In this document: positions 43,740 through 51,923 of the stretch, piece after piece
How positions within the stretch are numbered: position 1 is the first letter of the stretch
How the letters are laid out: every line of letters begins with the position of its first letter
Notes under the pieces: generated by a model
Told to the model about the DNA's origin: nothing
Databases searched by the model: none
Seen by the model: only the letters and a program-made list of their open reading frames with translations
Made by a program: the position numbers and the translations under genes
NCBI RefSeq assembly: GCF_018918285.1
Contig: NZ_JAHLQF010000002.1
Location: 434,001-498,000, forward strand
Source: Clostridium mobile
GTDB taxonomy: Bacteria > Bacillota > Clostridia > Clostridiales > Clostridiaceae
Length of the DNA: 64,000 nt
Reading direction: 5' to 3'

Positions 43740-44034
43740 ATATGTTTAGTATGAATTGATTAATGCGATGATAAGAAATAGTAGCATAAAGTAAACTAAA
43801 AGAGAGAAATCCCCTAGGCTGAAAGGGATTTTAAGTGTAACTTTTGTGAATGCATCTTTGAGCACTATCTCGAAATATAGTAGATGATAGCGTGTACGCC
43901 CGTTAAAGCGTTGAGGTATGTATGTACCAAAAGAATGGAGATGTCATTGTATTTTTACTATACATATGACAATTAGAGTGGGACCGTGGAAGTTAACTTC
44001 TGCCTCTAAGTTTTTAGGGGCAGGAGTTTTTTGT
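43740..44034 (+). promoter_or_regulatory. T-box riboswitch, cysteine-specific
   Basis: A leader of about 300 nt before the cystine transporter operon. It holds stem I sequences (AGAGAGAAATCCCC and GGGATT, around 43801-43830), a specifier loop reading GAA-TGC-A with TGC (Cys) at 43851-43853, and the T-box sequence AGAGTGGGACCGTGG (43975-43989), close to the consensus AGGGTGGNACCGCGG. The intrinsic terminator is the 15-bp stem 43995-44009 / 44014-44028 followed by T6. Uncharged tRNA-Cys would favour antitermination, so the operon is induced on cysteine starvation. Specificity fits the downstream genes; the variable T-box base is G, which would pair with the tRNA-Cys discriminator U only by wobble. 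Confidence 0.88.
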
Positions 44035-44064
44035 TTTAAATAATTAAATTTAGGAGGAATTAAA

Positions 44065-44886
44065 ATGAAAAAAAGAAAAATATTCATTAGTGCAGTATTA
44101 GCTTTAACTTTAGTTGTAGGTTTTACAGCTTGTGGAACAAAAGACAAACAAACAAATAATCAAGGTACTCAAACTGAATCGAAAAATCTATTAGAAGAAA
44201 TAAAGAGTGAAGGAAGAATACGTATTGGTACAGAAGGAACCTATGCTCCTTTTACCTTCCATGATAGTAATGGTAATTTAACAGGATTTGACGTTGAAAT
44301 AGCAACTGAAATAGCAAAACGTCTTGGTGTAAAAGCAGAATTTGTGGAGACAAAATGGGATGGAATATTTGCTGGATTAGATGCAAAAAGATTTGATGCT
44401 GTGGTGAATCAAGTTTCAATTAACCCAGAGCGTGAAGCAAAATATGATTTTTCAACACCATATATAACATCCAGAGCGGTGCTTATTGTAGGAAATGATA
44501 ATCAGGATATTAAAAGCTTTGAAGATTTAAAGGGTAAAAAATCTGCTCAATCTCTAACAAGTAATATTGGTAAAATTGCAAAAAGCTATGGTGCTAATAT
44601 TGAACAAGTTGATGGTTTTAATCAGGCAATTGACCTTATAACTTCAAAAAGAGTAGATGCTACAGTTAATGACAGTTTATCCTTCTTAGATCTAAAGAAG
44701 CAAAAGCCAGATGCCCCAATAAAAGTAGTAGCTGAATATGATAATGCTCAGCAAAGTGCAGTGTTATTTAACAAAGGAAATGAGGAGCTTGTAGAAGCAG
44801 TAAATAAGGTACTTGCAGATATGAAAGCAGACGGAACCTATTTAGAGATTTCTAAGAAGTGGTTTAATACCGATGTGTCTAAGTAA
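44065..44886 (+). CDS. Cystine/amino-acid ABC transporter substrate-binding lipoprotein
   Basis: 273 aa. Signal peptide with lipobox FTACG (Cys near residue 23), then a SBP_bac_3 domain (RIRIGTEGTYAPFTFHDSNGNLTGFDVEIATEIAKRLG; DAVVNQVSINPEREAKYDFSTPY). It captures an amino acid, most likely L-cystine (TcyA-like) given the cysteine T-box and the cysteine-forming genes behind it. First gene of the operon; RBS AGGAGGAATTAAA. Confidence 0.9.
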   Translation: MKKRKIFISAVLALTLVVGFTACGTKDKQTNNQGTQTESKNLLEEIKSEGRIRIGTEGTYAPFTFHDSNGNLTGFDVEIATEIAKRLGVKAEFVETKWDGIFAGLDAKRFDAVVNQVSINPEREAKYDFSTPYITSRAVLIVGNDNQDIKSFEDLKGKKSAQSLTSNIGKIAKSYGANIEQVDGFNQAIDLITSKRVDATVNDSLSFLDLKKQKPDAPIKVVAEYDNAQQSAVLFNKGNEELVEAVNKVLADMKADGTYLEISKKWFNTDVSK

Positions 44887-44898
44887 TGAGGTGATACA

Positions 44899-45582
44899 AT
44901 GAATCTTGATGATGGAACATTAAGAATAATAGAGATATTAATAAACTCATTTTTACCCTTATTAAAGGCGGGACTGCAATTTACAGTTCCCCTTGCACTT
45001 ATATCATTTACTCTTGGATTAATTATTGCTTTGGGCACAGCTTTAGCCAGAATATCAAATTTCAAGCCATTATCTATATTAGCTAAGTTTTATGTTTCTA
45101 TAATAAGAGGAACGCCACTTATTGTTCAATTGTTTATAATATTTTATGGGCTTCCAGCAGCAGGTATAACATTAGATGCTTTAACAGCAGCTATAATAGG
45201 ATTTACCTTAAGCGTAGGAGCATACAATTCTGAGGTTATAAGAGCTGCTATTTTATCCATACCAAAAGGACAGTGGGAGGCAGGGTACTCTTTAGGTATG
45301 ACATATAATCAAGTACTAAGAAGAGTGATTATACCTCAAGCCACTAGAGTTTCAATACCACCACTGGCAAATTCTTTTATAAGTCTTGTTAAAGATACAT
45401 CACTTGCTGCTACAATAACTGTTAGCGAAATGTTTCAAATAGCTCAGAGAATCACAGCATCTACTTATGAACCTCTTTGGATGTATATTGAAGTAGCATT
45501 TATTTATTTTATGTTCTGTAGTGTATTATCAATGCTTCAGAATAAGATGGAAAAAAGACTTGAAAGATATGTAACTAGGTAA
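44899..45582 (+). CDS. Cystine/amino-acid ABC transporter permease
   Basis: 227 aa HisM-type permease. Five hydrophobic segments and the EAA-like loop EAGYSLGMTYNQVLRRVIIPQATRVSIPPLANSF (about residues 132-166). Polar amino acid uptake family, TcyB-like by context. Begins 12 nt after the binding-protein gene. Confidence 0.9.
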   Translation: MNLDDGTLRIIEILINSFLPLLKAGLQFTVPLALISFTLGLIIALGTALARISNFKPLSILAKFYVSIIRGTPLIVQLFIIFYGLPAAGITLDALTAAIIGFTLSVGAYNSEVIRAAILSIPKGQWEAGYSLGMTYNQVLRRVIIPQATRVSIPPLANSFISLVKDTSLAATITVSEMFQIAQRITASTYEPLWMYIEVAFIYFMFCSVLSMLQNKMEKRLERYVTR

Positions 45583-45597
45583 TAGGGAGGGGATCCT

Positions 45598-46341
45598 ATG
45601 ATAAATATAAAAAACTTGCACAAGAGCTTTGGAAGTAATGAAATTTTAAAAGGTATAGATTTGCAGATTAATAAAGGAGAGACTGCTGTTATTATTGGGC
45701 CATCAGGTTCAGGAAAAACAACTCTTCTAAGATGTATAAATTTATTAGAAACTCCAAATGAGGGTTCTATAACCATTGGAGATAGCAAATTAGTATTTAA
45801 CAAAAGTGAAAAGATATCAAATAGTGAAATACTAGAACTTAGAAAGCAAACGGGAATGGTATTTCAAGGCTTTTATCTCTTTCCTCATATGACTGTCATA
45901 GAAAATATAATGGAGGGACAAGTAACAGTTTTGAAGCTTTCAAAGGAAGAAGCACGTGAAAAAGGCCTTAAGCTTTTAGCAAAGGTTGGGCTTTTGGAAA
46001 AGAAAGATCAATATCCTTATGAACTTTCTGGAGGGCAACAGCAAAGAGTAGCGATTGCTCGCGCCATGGCAATGGAACCTGAAGTTATTTTATTTGATGA
46101 ACCTACTTCAGCCTTAGATCCAGAGTTAGCAGCTGAGGTTATAAAGGTGATGAAGGATCTTTCCAAGGAAGGAATGACCATGATAGTAGTTACCCATCAG
46201 ATGAACTTTGCAAGAGAAGCAGCACATAAAGTAGTTTTTATGGAGGATGGTTTAATTGTTGAAAGTGGAACTCCAGAACAGGTGTTTCAAAATACAAGTA
46301 ATGAACGATTAAGAAAGTTTTTAAGTATAGTAGATGAGTAA
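45598..46341 (+). CDS. Cystine/amino-acid ABC transporter ATP-binding protein
   Basis: 247 aa. Walker A GPSGSGKTT near residue 34, Q-loop MVFQGFYLFPHMTVIENI, signature LSGGQQQRVAIARAMAMEP near 147, Walker B VILFDEPTSALDPEL, H-loop VTHQM. Typical GlnQ/TcyC-type ATPase. It follows the permease by 15 nt with GGGAGGGG in the gap. Together the three genes form a complete importer. Confidence 0.92.
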   Translation: MINIKNLHKSFGSNEILKGIDLQINKGETAVIIGPSGSGKTTLLRCINLLETPNEGSITIGDSKLVFNKSEKISNSEILELRKQTGMVFQGFYLFPHMTVIENIMEGQVTVLKLSKEEAREKGLKLLAKVGLLEKKDQYPYELSGGQQQRVAIARAMAMEPEVILFDEPTSALDPELAAEVIKVMKDLSKEGMTMIVVTHQMNFAREAAHKVVFMEDGLIVESGTPEQVFQNTSNERLRKFLSIVDE

Positions 46342-46375
46342 AACAGATAATACAATATTTAAGGAGGAATAAAAA

Positions 46376-47518
46376 ATGAAATTTGAATCATTATTAATTC
46401 ATGGTGGAATAGATGGAGATGAGCATACTGGGGCAGTAAATGTACCAATTTACCAGACTTCAACTTATAAACAGTCTAAATTTGGTGTAAATAAAGGATA
46501 TGAATATTCAAGAACAGGGAATCCAACAAGAGAAGCTTTAGAAAAGCTTGTTGCAGATCTTGAAGAAGGATATGCAGGATTTGCCTTTGCTTCAGGAATG
46601 GCTGCTACCACTGCAGTGCTATCACTATTTAAATCAGGAGATAGAATAATAATTTCAAACAATGTATATGGTGGCACCTTTAGAGTTTTAGATAAAGTAT
46701 TTAATAACTTTGGCATTAAGTATTCTATAGTTAATACCTCAGATTTAGATGAAGTAAGAAACAGCATTGATGAAACAGTAAAAGCAATATATATAGAAAG
46801 CCCAACAAATCCTCTTATGGACATAACCGATATAGAAGCGGTGTCAAAGATAGCTAAGGAAAAGGGGATATATACTATCGTTGATAACACCTTCATGACT
46901 CCATATCTACAAAAGCCGATAACTCTTGGAGTAGATATAGTTATTCATAGCGCAACTAAATATCTAGGAGGACACAGTGATGTAGTTTCAGGTATTGCCG
47001 TTGTAAACAGCAAGGAATTAGCAGAAAAACTTCATTTTGTTCAGAATTCTACTGGAGGAGTTTTAGCTCCATTCGATTCCTTCCTTTTAATAAGAGGAAT
47101 TAAGACTTTAGCAGTCAGAATGGACAGACATGAGGATAATGCAAAGGTTGTTGCAGAGTTTTTAAGAAATAGAGAAGAAATAGAAAAGGTATATTATCCA
47201 GGTTTTGAGGATCATCCAGGTCATGAAATTCAATCAAGACAGGCTAATGGTTATGGTGGAATGATATCATTTGTTCTTAAGGAAGGCTACGATTATAAAA
47301 AATTCCTTGAAAGTCTTAAGTTAATAACTTTTGGAGAAAGTTTAGGAGGAGTTGAGTCCTTAGTTTGCCATCCTGCCTCTATGACCCATGGTTCTATACC
47401 TTATGAGCTAAGACAAAAGGTTGGTATTGTGGATAATTTAATAAGATTATCTGTAGGAATAGAAAAGGATGAAGATTTAATACAAGATTTAGAAAATGCA
47501 TTAAGAGAGGGTAAATAA
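46376..47518 (+). CDS. mccB: Cystathionine gamma-lyase / homocysteine gamma-lyase (MccB)
   Basis: 380 aa, Cys/Met-metabolism PLP enzyme. PLP lysine is K195 in HSATKYLGGHSDV; YSRTGNPT (residues 44-51) contacts the cofactor phosphate of the neighbouring subunit; FASGMAAT (71-78) is also conserved. The family cleaves cystathionine to cysteine, 2-oxobutyrate and ammonia. Operon partners LuxS (makes homocysteine) and MccA (makes cystathionine) support this role over cystathionine gamma-synthase. RBS AAGGAGGAATAAAA. Confidence 0.9.
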   Translation: MKFESLLIHGGIDGDEHTGAVNVPIYQTSTYKQSKFGVNKGYEYSRTGNPTREALEKLVADLEEGYAGFAFASGMAATTAVLSLFKSGDRIIISNNVYGGTFRVLDKVFNNFGIKYSIVNTSDLDEVRNSIDETVKAIYIESPTNPLMDITDIEAVSKIAKEKGIYTIVDNTFMTPYLQKPITLGVDIVIHSATKYLGGHSDVVSGIAVVNSKELAEKLHFVQNSTGGVLAPFDSFLLIRGIKTLAVRMDRHEDNAKVVAEFLRNREEIEKVYYPGFEDHPGHEIQSRQANGYGGMISFVLKEGYDYKKFLESLKLITFGESLGGVESLVCHPASMTHGSIPYELRQKVGIVDNLIRLSVGIEKDEDLIQDLENALREGK

Positions 47519-47519
47519 A

Positions 47520-47972
47520 ATGGTAAAAGTAGAAAGTTTCTTATTAGATCACACAAAGGTTAAGGCACCTTTTGTAAGACAATGCGGAACTCAGCAAGGT
47601 GAAAAGGGGGATATAATCTCCAAGTTTGATTTAAGATTCTTACAGCCTAATGAAGAAGAAATGCCAACAGCAGCAGTTCATACACTTGAGCATCTACTTG
47701 CAGGATATATGAGAGAAAAGATGGATAATATAATAGATATTTCTCCAATGGGATGCAGAACAGGTTTTTACATGGTAGCTTGGGGAGAGGTTGAAGTTGA
47801 TATTGTTATTGAAGCATTAAATTATGCATTAAATAAAGTTGTAGAAACAGAAGAAGTGCCTGCAACTAATGCAATCCAATGTGGAAACTATAGAGATCAT
47901 TCTCTTTTTTCGGCAAAGGAATATGCAAGGCATGTTTTAAGAAAGGGTGTTAGCAGTGAAATATTTAAATAG
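47520..47972 (+). CDS. luxS: S-ribosylhomocysteine lyase LuxS
   Basis: 150 aa. Metal ligands H54 and H58 in HTLEH and C121 in QCGNYRDH; catalytic Cys C79 in SPMGCRTGF. It splits S-ribosylhomocysteine into homocysteine and DPD, the precursor of autoinducer-2. Here it lies between mccB and mccA, so its main job is feeding homocysteine into cysteine synthesis. It starts one base after the mccB stop and overlaps mccA by 17 nt. The nucleosidase (MtnN) that would supply S-ribosylhomocysteine is not in this window. Confidence 0.97.
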   Translation: MVKVESFLLDHTKVKAPFVRQCGTQQGEKGDIISKFDLRFLQPNEEEMPTAAVHTLEHLLAGYMREKMDNIIDISPMGCRTGFYMVAWGEVEVDIVIEALNYALNKVVETEEVPATNAIQCGNYRDHSLFSAKEYARHVLRKGVSSEIFK

Positions 47973-48864
47973 TATAAAAGAGCTTATAGGCAATACCCCT
48001 ATTATAAAGCTTAATAATTTAAATATTAAAGCTGGAGTTAGTATTTTTGCAAAGATGGAAAATCTTAATCCAGGTGGAAGTGTTAAAGATAGGATAGGAA
48101 CTTATATGATTGAACAGGCTGAAAAAGAAGGAAAGCTAAAGCCGGGATATACAATAATTGAAGCTACTGCTGGAAATACTGGCATTGGTGTTGCTCTTGG
48201 GGCAATAAATAAGGGATACAATGTAATTTTTGTAGTTCCAGAGAAATTTTCAGTTGAAAAACAAGCATTGATGAGAGCATTAGGAGCTACCATAATAAAT
48301 ACACCAAGAGAAGCTGGTATGATGGGAGCTGTTGAAAAGGCTGAGGAATTATTAAATACTATAGAAAATTCAATAAGCCTAAGACAGTTTGAAAATCAAT
48401 CAAATCCACTGGAGCACTACGAAACTACTGGTCCAGAGATATATGAAGCTATGGATGGGAAAATAGATTATTTCATATGTGGAGCTGGTAGTGGAGGCAC
48501 TTTTACAGGAGTTACAAGATTTCTTAAGGAAAAAAACAATAATATCAAAGGAGTCTTAGCTGATCCTGATGGTTCTACTATGGGTGGTGGAAGCGAAGGT
48601 TGCTATGATATTGAAGGTATTGGCAATAATTTTGTGCCTAAAACCATGGATATGACCTTAGTGGACGAGGTAGTAAAGGTTAGTGATGAAGAGGCATATG
48701 AAATGGTTAAGGTTCTAGCACTAAAGGAAGGACTTATTGTTGGAAGTTCCTCTGGGGCAGCTGTAGCCGCCGCTTTAAAGTTGGCTCAAAACATTGATAA
48801 AGGTAATATAATTACGGTTTTACCTGATAGAGGAGATAGGTACTTTAGTAAAAATATTTATTAA
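47956..48864 (+). CDS. mccA: Cystathionine beta-synthase / cysteine synthase family (MccA)
   Basis: 302 aa PLP fold-type II enzyme. PLP lysine K44 in NPGGSVKDRIG, TAGNTGIG loop near residue 73, glycine loop GAGSGGTFTG near 175 and SSSGAA near 260. In mccA-mccB systems it condenses homocysteine with O-acetylserine or serine to cystathionine. GTG 47956 is chosen because AAAGGGTG lies eight nt upstream; an earlier in-frame GTG at 47947 is part of that region. Last gene of the T-box operon, followed by a strong terminator. Confidence 0.9.
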   Translation: MKYLNSIKELIGNTPIIKLNNLNIKAGVSIFAKMENLNPGGSVKDRIGTYMIEQAEKEGKLKPGYTIIEATAGNTGIGVALGAINKGYNVIFVVPEKFSVEKQALMRALGATIINTPREAGMMGAVEKAEELLNTIENSISLRQFENQSNPLEHYETTGPEIYEAMDGKIDYFICGAGSGGTFTGVTRFLKEKNNNIKGVLADPDGSTMGGGSEGCYDIEGIGNNFVPKTMDMTLVDEVVKVSDEEAYEMVKVLALKEGLIVGSSSGAAVAAALKLAQNIDKGNIITVLPDRGDRYFSKNIY

Positions 48865-48920
48865 CAGCAATATAGCAGAGACTTTCTTCAAGCTGTACAC
48901 TAATAGATTTACAGACACAA

Positions 48921-48964
48921 ACAAGGATAAGCTGATAGCCTAAGTCAGCTTATCCTTGTTTTTT
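48921..48964 (+). terminator. Terminator of the cysteine operon
   Basis: Perfect 15-bp stem (48921-48935 with 48945-48959), 9-nt loop, then T-rich tail. Confidence 0.93.
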
Positions 48965-49014
48965 GCTTGTTCATAATCTCAATGATAAACAAAATTAATA
49001 TCCATAAAATATGT

Positions 49015-49557
49015 TTATAATTTCATGGCAACTGAAGTCATCTCATGTGATTGTAATTCATGCTCAATCAATTCAAATACGGAATTAAAAACATATACTT
49101 GTTCATCATAATCATGAGTTGCATATAGTTTCCCACTTTCACCTATCCATACACATGCCGGATAGTAGTACCCTATTTGACCAACCAAAATAAATCCTTC
49201 ATTAGCTTTTCTTTCAACACCTTGATAGTCTTCAGAATATACCATAAACTCTGCATCATCAAACATGTAATCTCTCACATCTGTCTTATATGAAATTGGG
49301 TAGGGAAATAGTTCAAATGTAAAATCTGGTGCATGGTGAAGATTACGAACTTCAATATACCATTTACTAGCTATTCCTGAAAACTCAAGGAAAAACTTCT
49401 TAGCAGAAGAAAAAAGAGTAATTCCCCGCTCATTATAGTATTTCTCGATATTTGAAATTTCTACTTGTCTATTATTGAACCAGCCTGCATTCTCCATAGC
49501 CTTAATGATTCTGTTTACCTTATCTCCTCGTAACTCAATTCTCTGATTAAGTACCAC
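49015..49557 (-). CDS. SUKH-3-like immunity protein
   Basis: 180 aa, soluble. The sequence AMENAGWFNNRQVEISNIEKYYNERGITLFSSAKKFFLEFSGI, followed by a tyrosine/aspartate-rich middle and VGQIGYYYPACVWIGESGKLYATHD, matches the SUKH-3 immunity superfamily pattern. Such proteins protect against polymorphic toxins of the same or neighbouring cells. No toxin gene is adjacent, so it is an orphan. GTG start at 49557; upstream RBS is weak. Confidence 0.65.
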   Translation of the reverse strand: MVLNQRIELRGDKVNRIIKAMENAGWFNNRQVEISNIEKYYNERGITLFSSAKKFFLEFSGIASKWYIEVRNLHHAPDFTFELFPYPISYKTDVRDYMFDDAEFMVYSEDYQGVERKANEGFILVGQIGYYYPACVWIGESGKLYATHDYDEQVYVFNSVFELIEHELQSHEMTSVAMKL

Positions 49558-49765
49558 TTATTCATCACCCCATGTATATTTATAATCCGTTCTCGAATTC
49601 AAATTTATCCTGTTATATAAATTTTACCCTATAATTATATTCTATAGCTATATGAAAAGAAAGAAAAAGCACCCATTTAGAGACGTTTCTTTTTTAAATA
49701 TATTTTGCAGTTCTCTTTTTAAAGTCATATATATAGGTGAAAACAAAAATAAAGGAGGGATTAGT

Positions 49766-49984
49766 ATGGATAAAACTTTAAGCATGAAGTTCACTGACAG
49801 CCAGAGGAAAAAGGTTTCTATTTCCCTAAGTGAGATAAAAGAGGATTTAACTGGACAAGAAGTTGAAACTCTTATGGATGTAATACTTACCAAGCATATG
49901 ATATTCGATTTTAAAAATCCACTAGTTGCAAAGGATTCAGCTCAAATAGTTGCAAGAACTACAACAGAAGTATATAAGGCTTAA
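49766..49984 (+). CDS. DUF2922-family protein
   Basis: 72 aa (MDKTLSMKFTDSQRKKVSISLSEIKEDLTGQEVETLMDVIL..., KDSAQIVARTTTEVYK), matching DUF2922, a Clostridia/Bacilli family usually encoded next to a DUF1659 gene. No DUF1659 gene is seen here. Function unknown. ATG 49766 follows AAAGGAGGGA; an in-frame opening from 49652 has no RBS. Confidence 0.8.
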   Translation: MDKTLSMKFTDSQRKKVSISLSEIKEDLTGQEVETLMDVILTKHMIFDFKNPLVAKDSAQIVARTTTEVYKA

Positions 49985-50023
49985 ATAGATAATTAGATGT
50001 TTTTTATATTTCCTTAAAGATTG

Positions 50024-50066
50024 ACATTTAGTACTATATAGTAATATACTATATAGTACTAAATGT
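50024..50066. promoter_or_regulatory. 43-bp palindromic MarR operator overlapping the promoter
   Basis: Two perfect 20-bp arms (50024-50043 and 50047-50066) around ATA. Each arm contains the self-palindrome ACTATATAGT, so the site looks like two tandem operators. TTGACA at 50021-50026 overlaps the left arm and a TATACT-like -10 lies at the centre (50045-50050), so binding would block RNA polymerase. Confidence 0.85.
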
Positions 50067-50081
50067 TAAAAGGAGAAAAAT

Positions 50082-50534
50082 ATGAACAATTACTATGAAG
50101 GTGGTTTATTAATAAGTAAGATTCATCAACTTACTGGAAGAGTTGCAAATATATTATTAAAACAAATAGATTTAGAAGAGATAAACCCTGCTCAAGGAAA
50201 AATTTTATTAACATTAAAGAAAAAGAATGGTATTGCAATAAATGAATTATCTAAAGAACTATCATTAGGAAAGTCTACACTTACAAGCATGCTAGATAGA
50301 TTGGAGAAATTAGGATTCATAAAGAGAGTTTTATGCAAAGAAGATAGACGAAAAGTATTAGTCTACTTAGATGAGGATTATATAAGTTTAGCAGATAGAT
50401 ATGAATCTATGATAAGTGAAATGTCAAATATGTATTATAAGGGATTTGAAGAACATGAAATAGTTGAATTTGAAAATTACTTGAATAAAGTTTATAACAA
50501 TTTATTAAATTGTAATTTAAGCACAAGGAGATAA
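50082..50534 (+). CDS. MarR-family transcriptional regulator
   Basis: 150 aa. MarR winged helix: GKILLTLKKKNGIAINELSKELSLGKSTLTSMLDRLEKLGFIKRVLCKEDRRKVLVYLDEDY, with the conserved DRR wing. The flanking helices form the dimer interface. Probably represses itself and the flavoprotein that starts 4 nt downstream via the 43-bp palindrome in its promoter. RBS AAAGGAGAAAAAT. Confidence 0.92.
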   Translation: MNNYYEGGLLISKIHQLTGRVANILLKQIDLEEINPAQGKILLTLKKKNGIAINELSKELSLGKSTLTSMLDRLEKLGFIKRVLCKEDRRKVLVYLDEDYISLADRYESMISEMSNMYYKGFEEHEIVEFENYLNKVYNNLLNCNLSTRR

Positions 50535-50538
50535 GATT

Positions 50539-51102
50539 ATGAAAAAAGTTGTAGCTTTTGTAGGAAGCCCTAGAAAGAATGGAAATATAGATACTTTGGT
50601 TAATGAAATTCTCAAAGGAAGCACTGAAAATGGAGTAGAAAGCAAAGTGTATTATCTAAATGATATGAATATAAGAGGGTGTCAAGGTTGCTTGTATTGT
50701 AGAAAACATAAGACGTGTTGTTTAAATGATGATATGAAAAATGTATATGATGATATAAAGCAAGCAGATTATGTTATTATAGGTTCACCTGTTTATATTT
50801 GTCAGGTATCAGCACAAACTAAGCTATTAATGGATAGATTATATCCTTTAACAGAGATTGATAAGGGTAAGCATATACCTAGGTTTGGAAATAAAAAATT
50901 AATTATGGTATATTCACAAGCAGCACCACTTCAGATTTTCTTTAGGAGTTACTTTAAATATACTGCAAAACATTTAAAAGGAATGGGATTAAAACTGCAT
51001 AAAACTTTAGTGGCAACTAAGGCATTTGAAATTAATTCATCTGCAAAGAATGTAAAACTTATTGAAAAAGCTTATAATATAGGAAAAAAATATATTATTT
51101 AA
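50539..51102 (+). CDS. Flavodoxin-like NAD(P)H:FMN oxidoreductase / iron-sulfur flavoprotein family
   Basis: 187 aa. FMN-binding start VAFVGSPRKNGNIDTLVNEIL (phosphate loop SPRKNGN), GSPVYICQVSAQTKLLMDRLYPL near residues 80-103. The motif GCQGCLYCRKHKTCC (about 48-62) is the Cys region of flavodoxin-like NADPH-dependent FMN reductases or iron-sulfur flavoproteins. Likely a redox or quinone/nitro-compound reductase under MarR control. Overall length is a little short for full Isf proteins. Confidence 0.87.
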   Translation: MKKVVAFVGSPRKNGNIDTLVNEILKGSTENGVESKVYYLNDMNIRGCQGCLYCRKHKTCCLNDDMKNVYDDIKQADYVIIGSPVYICQVSAQTKLLMDRLYPLTEIDKGKHIPRFGNKKLIMVYSQAAPLQIFFRSYFKYTAKHLKGMGLKLHKTLVATKAFEINSSAKNVKLIEKAYNIGKKYII

Positions 51103-51277
51103 AATATTTATGGCTACTTCATATTTTTAGACATTTATAAATAAACTAAGTGTTTTTATAATAATATGCCTTGCGGTCTTTATAGGCTGCTTTTTTAATG
51201 TGAGAAATTAGGAGGATATATGGATGAAATACACCAATTTCCAAGCATTTGAATATGATAATTATGTAAATATTAAA

Positions 51278-51310
51278 AAGGAGCTTATTGATAAGCTCCT
51301 TAAATTTTTT
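51278..51310 (+). terminator. Terminator after the MarR/flavoprotein unit
   Basis: 10-bp perfect stem AAGGAGCTTA (51278-51287) / TAAGCTCCTT (51292-51301), 4-nt loop, T6 after AAA. Confidence 0.85.
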
Positions 51311-51420
51311 CTGTTAATGTTTCTACAGAATCATTTTTAATAAGTTTACCATCTTTTATTATTAAAATTTTAGAATCATTGAACAATGCCTGAGCGATGC
51401 CAAGTCCTTACTTCATTCTA
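51300..51420 (-). pseudogene. Remnant of an ABC transporter ATP-binding gene
   Basis: On the minus strand the frame reads YRMK*GLGIAQALFNDSKILIIKDGKLIKNDSVETLTEKI*, i.e. the signature region of an ABC ATPase fused directly to its C-terminal tail. A stop replaces the usual Gln of MKQRLGIAQAL and the Walker B to H-loop section is deleted. No upstream part is preserved in the 51103-51593 gap. An old deletion relic. Confidence 0.65.
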
Positions 51421-51533
51421 TATTAATTAGCTGCTCCTAGAATAAAAGTAGTAAAATTCATTGCTTTTAAAATATTTATCTTCAAGTATACTATGGAAAT
51501 TCTTAAAAATTATTATTGTTTTTTATATCGGTA

Positions 51534-51552
51534 GCCGATATAATATAACTAT
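51534..51552. promoter_or_regulatory. PadR operator
   Basis: Perfect 8-bp inverted repeat TATATCGG (51534-51541) / CCGATATA (51545-51552). A further half site CGATATA occurs at 51566-51572. They precede the PadR gene by about 40 nt. Confidence 0.7.
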
Positions 51553-51593
51553 AGACGATATAACGGCATACGTAATAGTTTGGGGGTGAATAA

Positions 51594-51923
51594 ATGTCAG
51601 AAAGTACAGAACCAGGGGCATTAACGGAAGCAGTTTATTATATTCTCATATCTCTTTATAACCCCATGCATGGTTATGGTATAATGCAAAACGTAAAAGA
51701 ACTAAGTCATGGACGTGTGTCACTGGGGGCAGGAACCTTATATGGTGCCATAAACACATTGGTAAATAAAGGATGGATAAAACTCCAATCCAATGATGAA
51801 GAATCCCGTAAAAAAGAGTACCTAATTACGGAATTAGGAAAAGAGGTAGTAAATGCTGAGATTTTAAGATTAGAGGAACTTATTAAGAATGGCAAACAAA
51901 TCGTTGGAGGGGTTATGGAATGA
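51594..51923 (+). CDS. PadR-family transcriptional regulator
   Basis: 109 aa. PadR winged helix (YYILISLYNPMHGYGIMQNVKELSHGRVSLGAGTLYGAINTLVNKGWIKLQSNDEESRKKEYLITELGKEVV) and a short C-terminal dimerisation helix. The upstream TATATCGG palindrome is a likely binding site. Its end overlaps the next gene by 4 nt, a common PadR-DUF2812 arrangement. RBS GGGGGTGAATAA. Confidence 0.92.
   Translation: MSESTEPGALTEAVYYILISLYNPMHGYGIMQNVKELSHGRVSLGAGTLYGAINTLVNKGWIKLQSNDEESRKKEYLITELGKEVVNAEILRLEELIKNGKQIVGGVME

Noticed and set aside
48865-49014. S-box antisense leader downstream of the luxS operon, as described in C. acetobutylicum
   Set aside because: Only a simple terminator and an unrelated convergent gene are present; no S-box features were seen.
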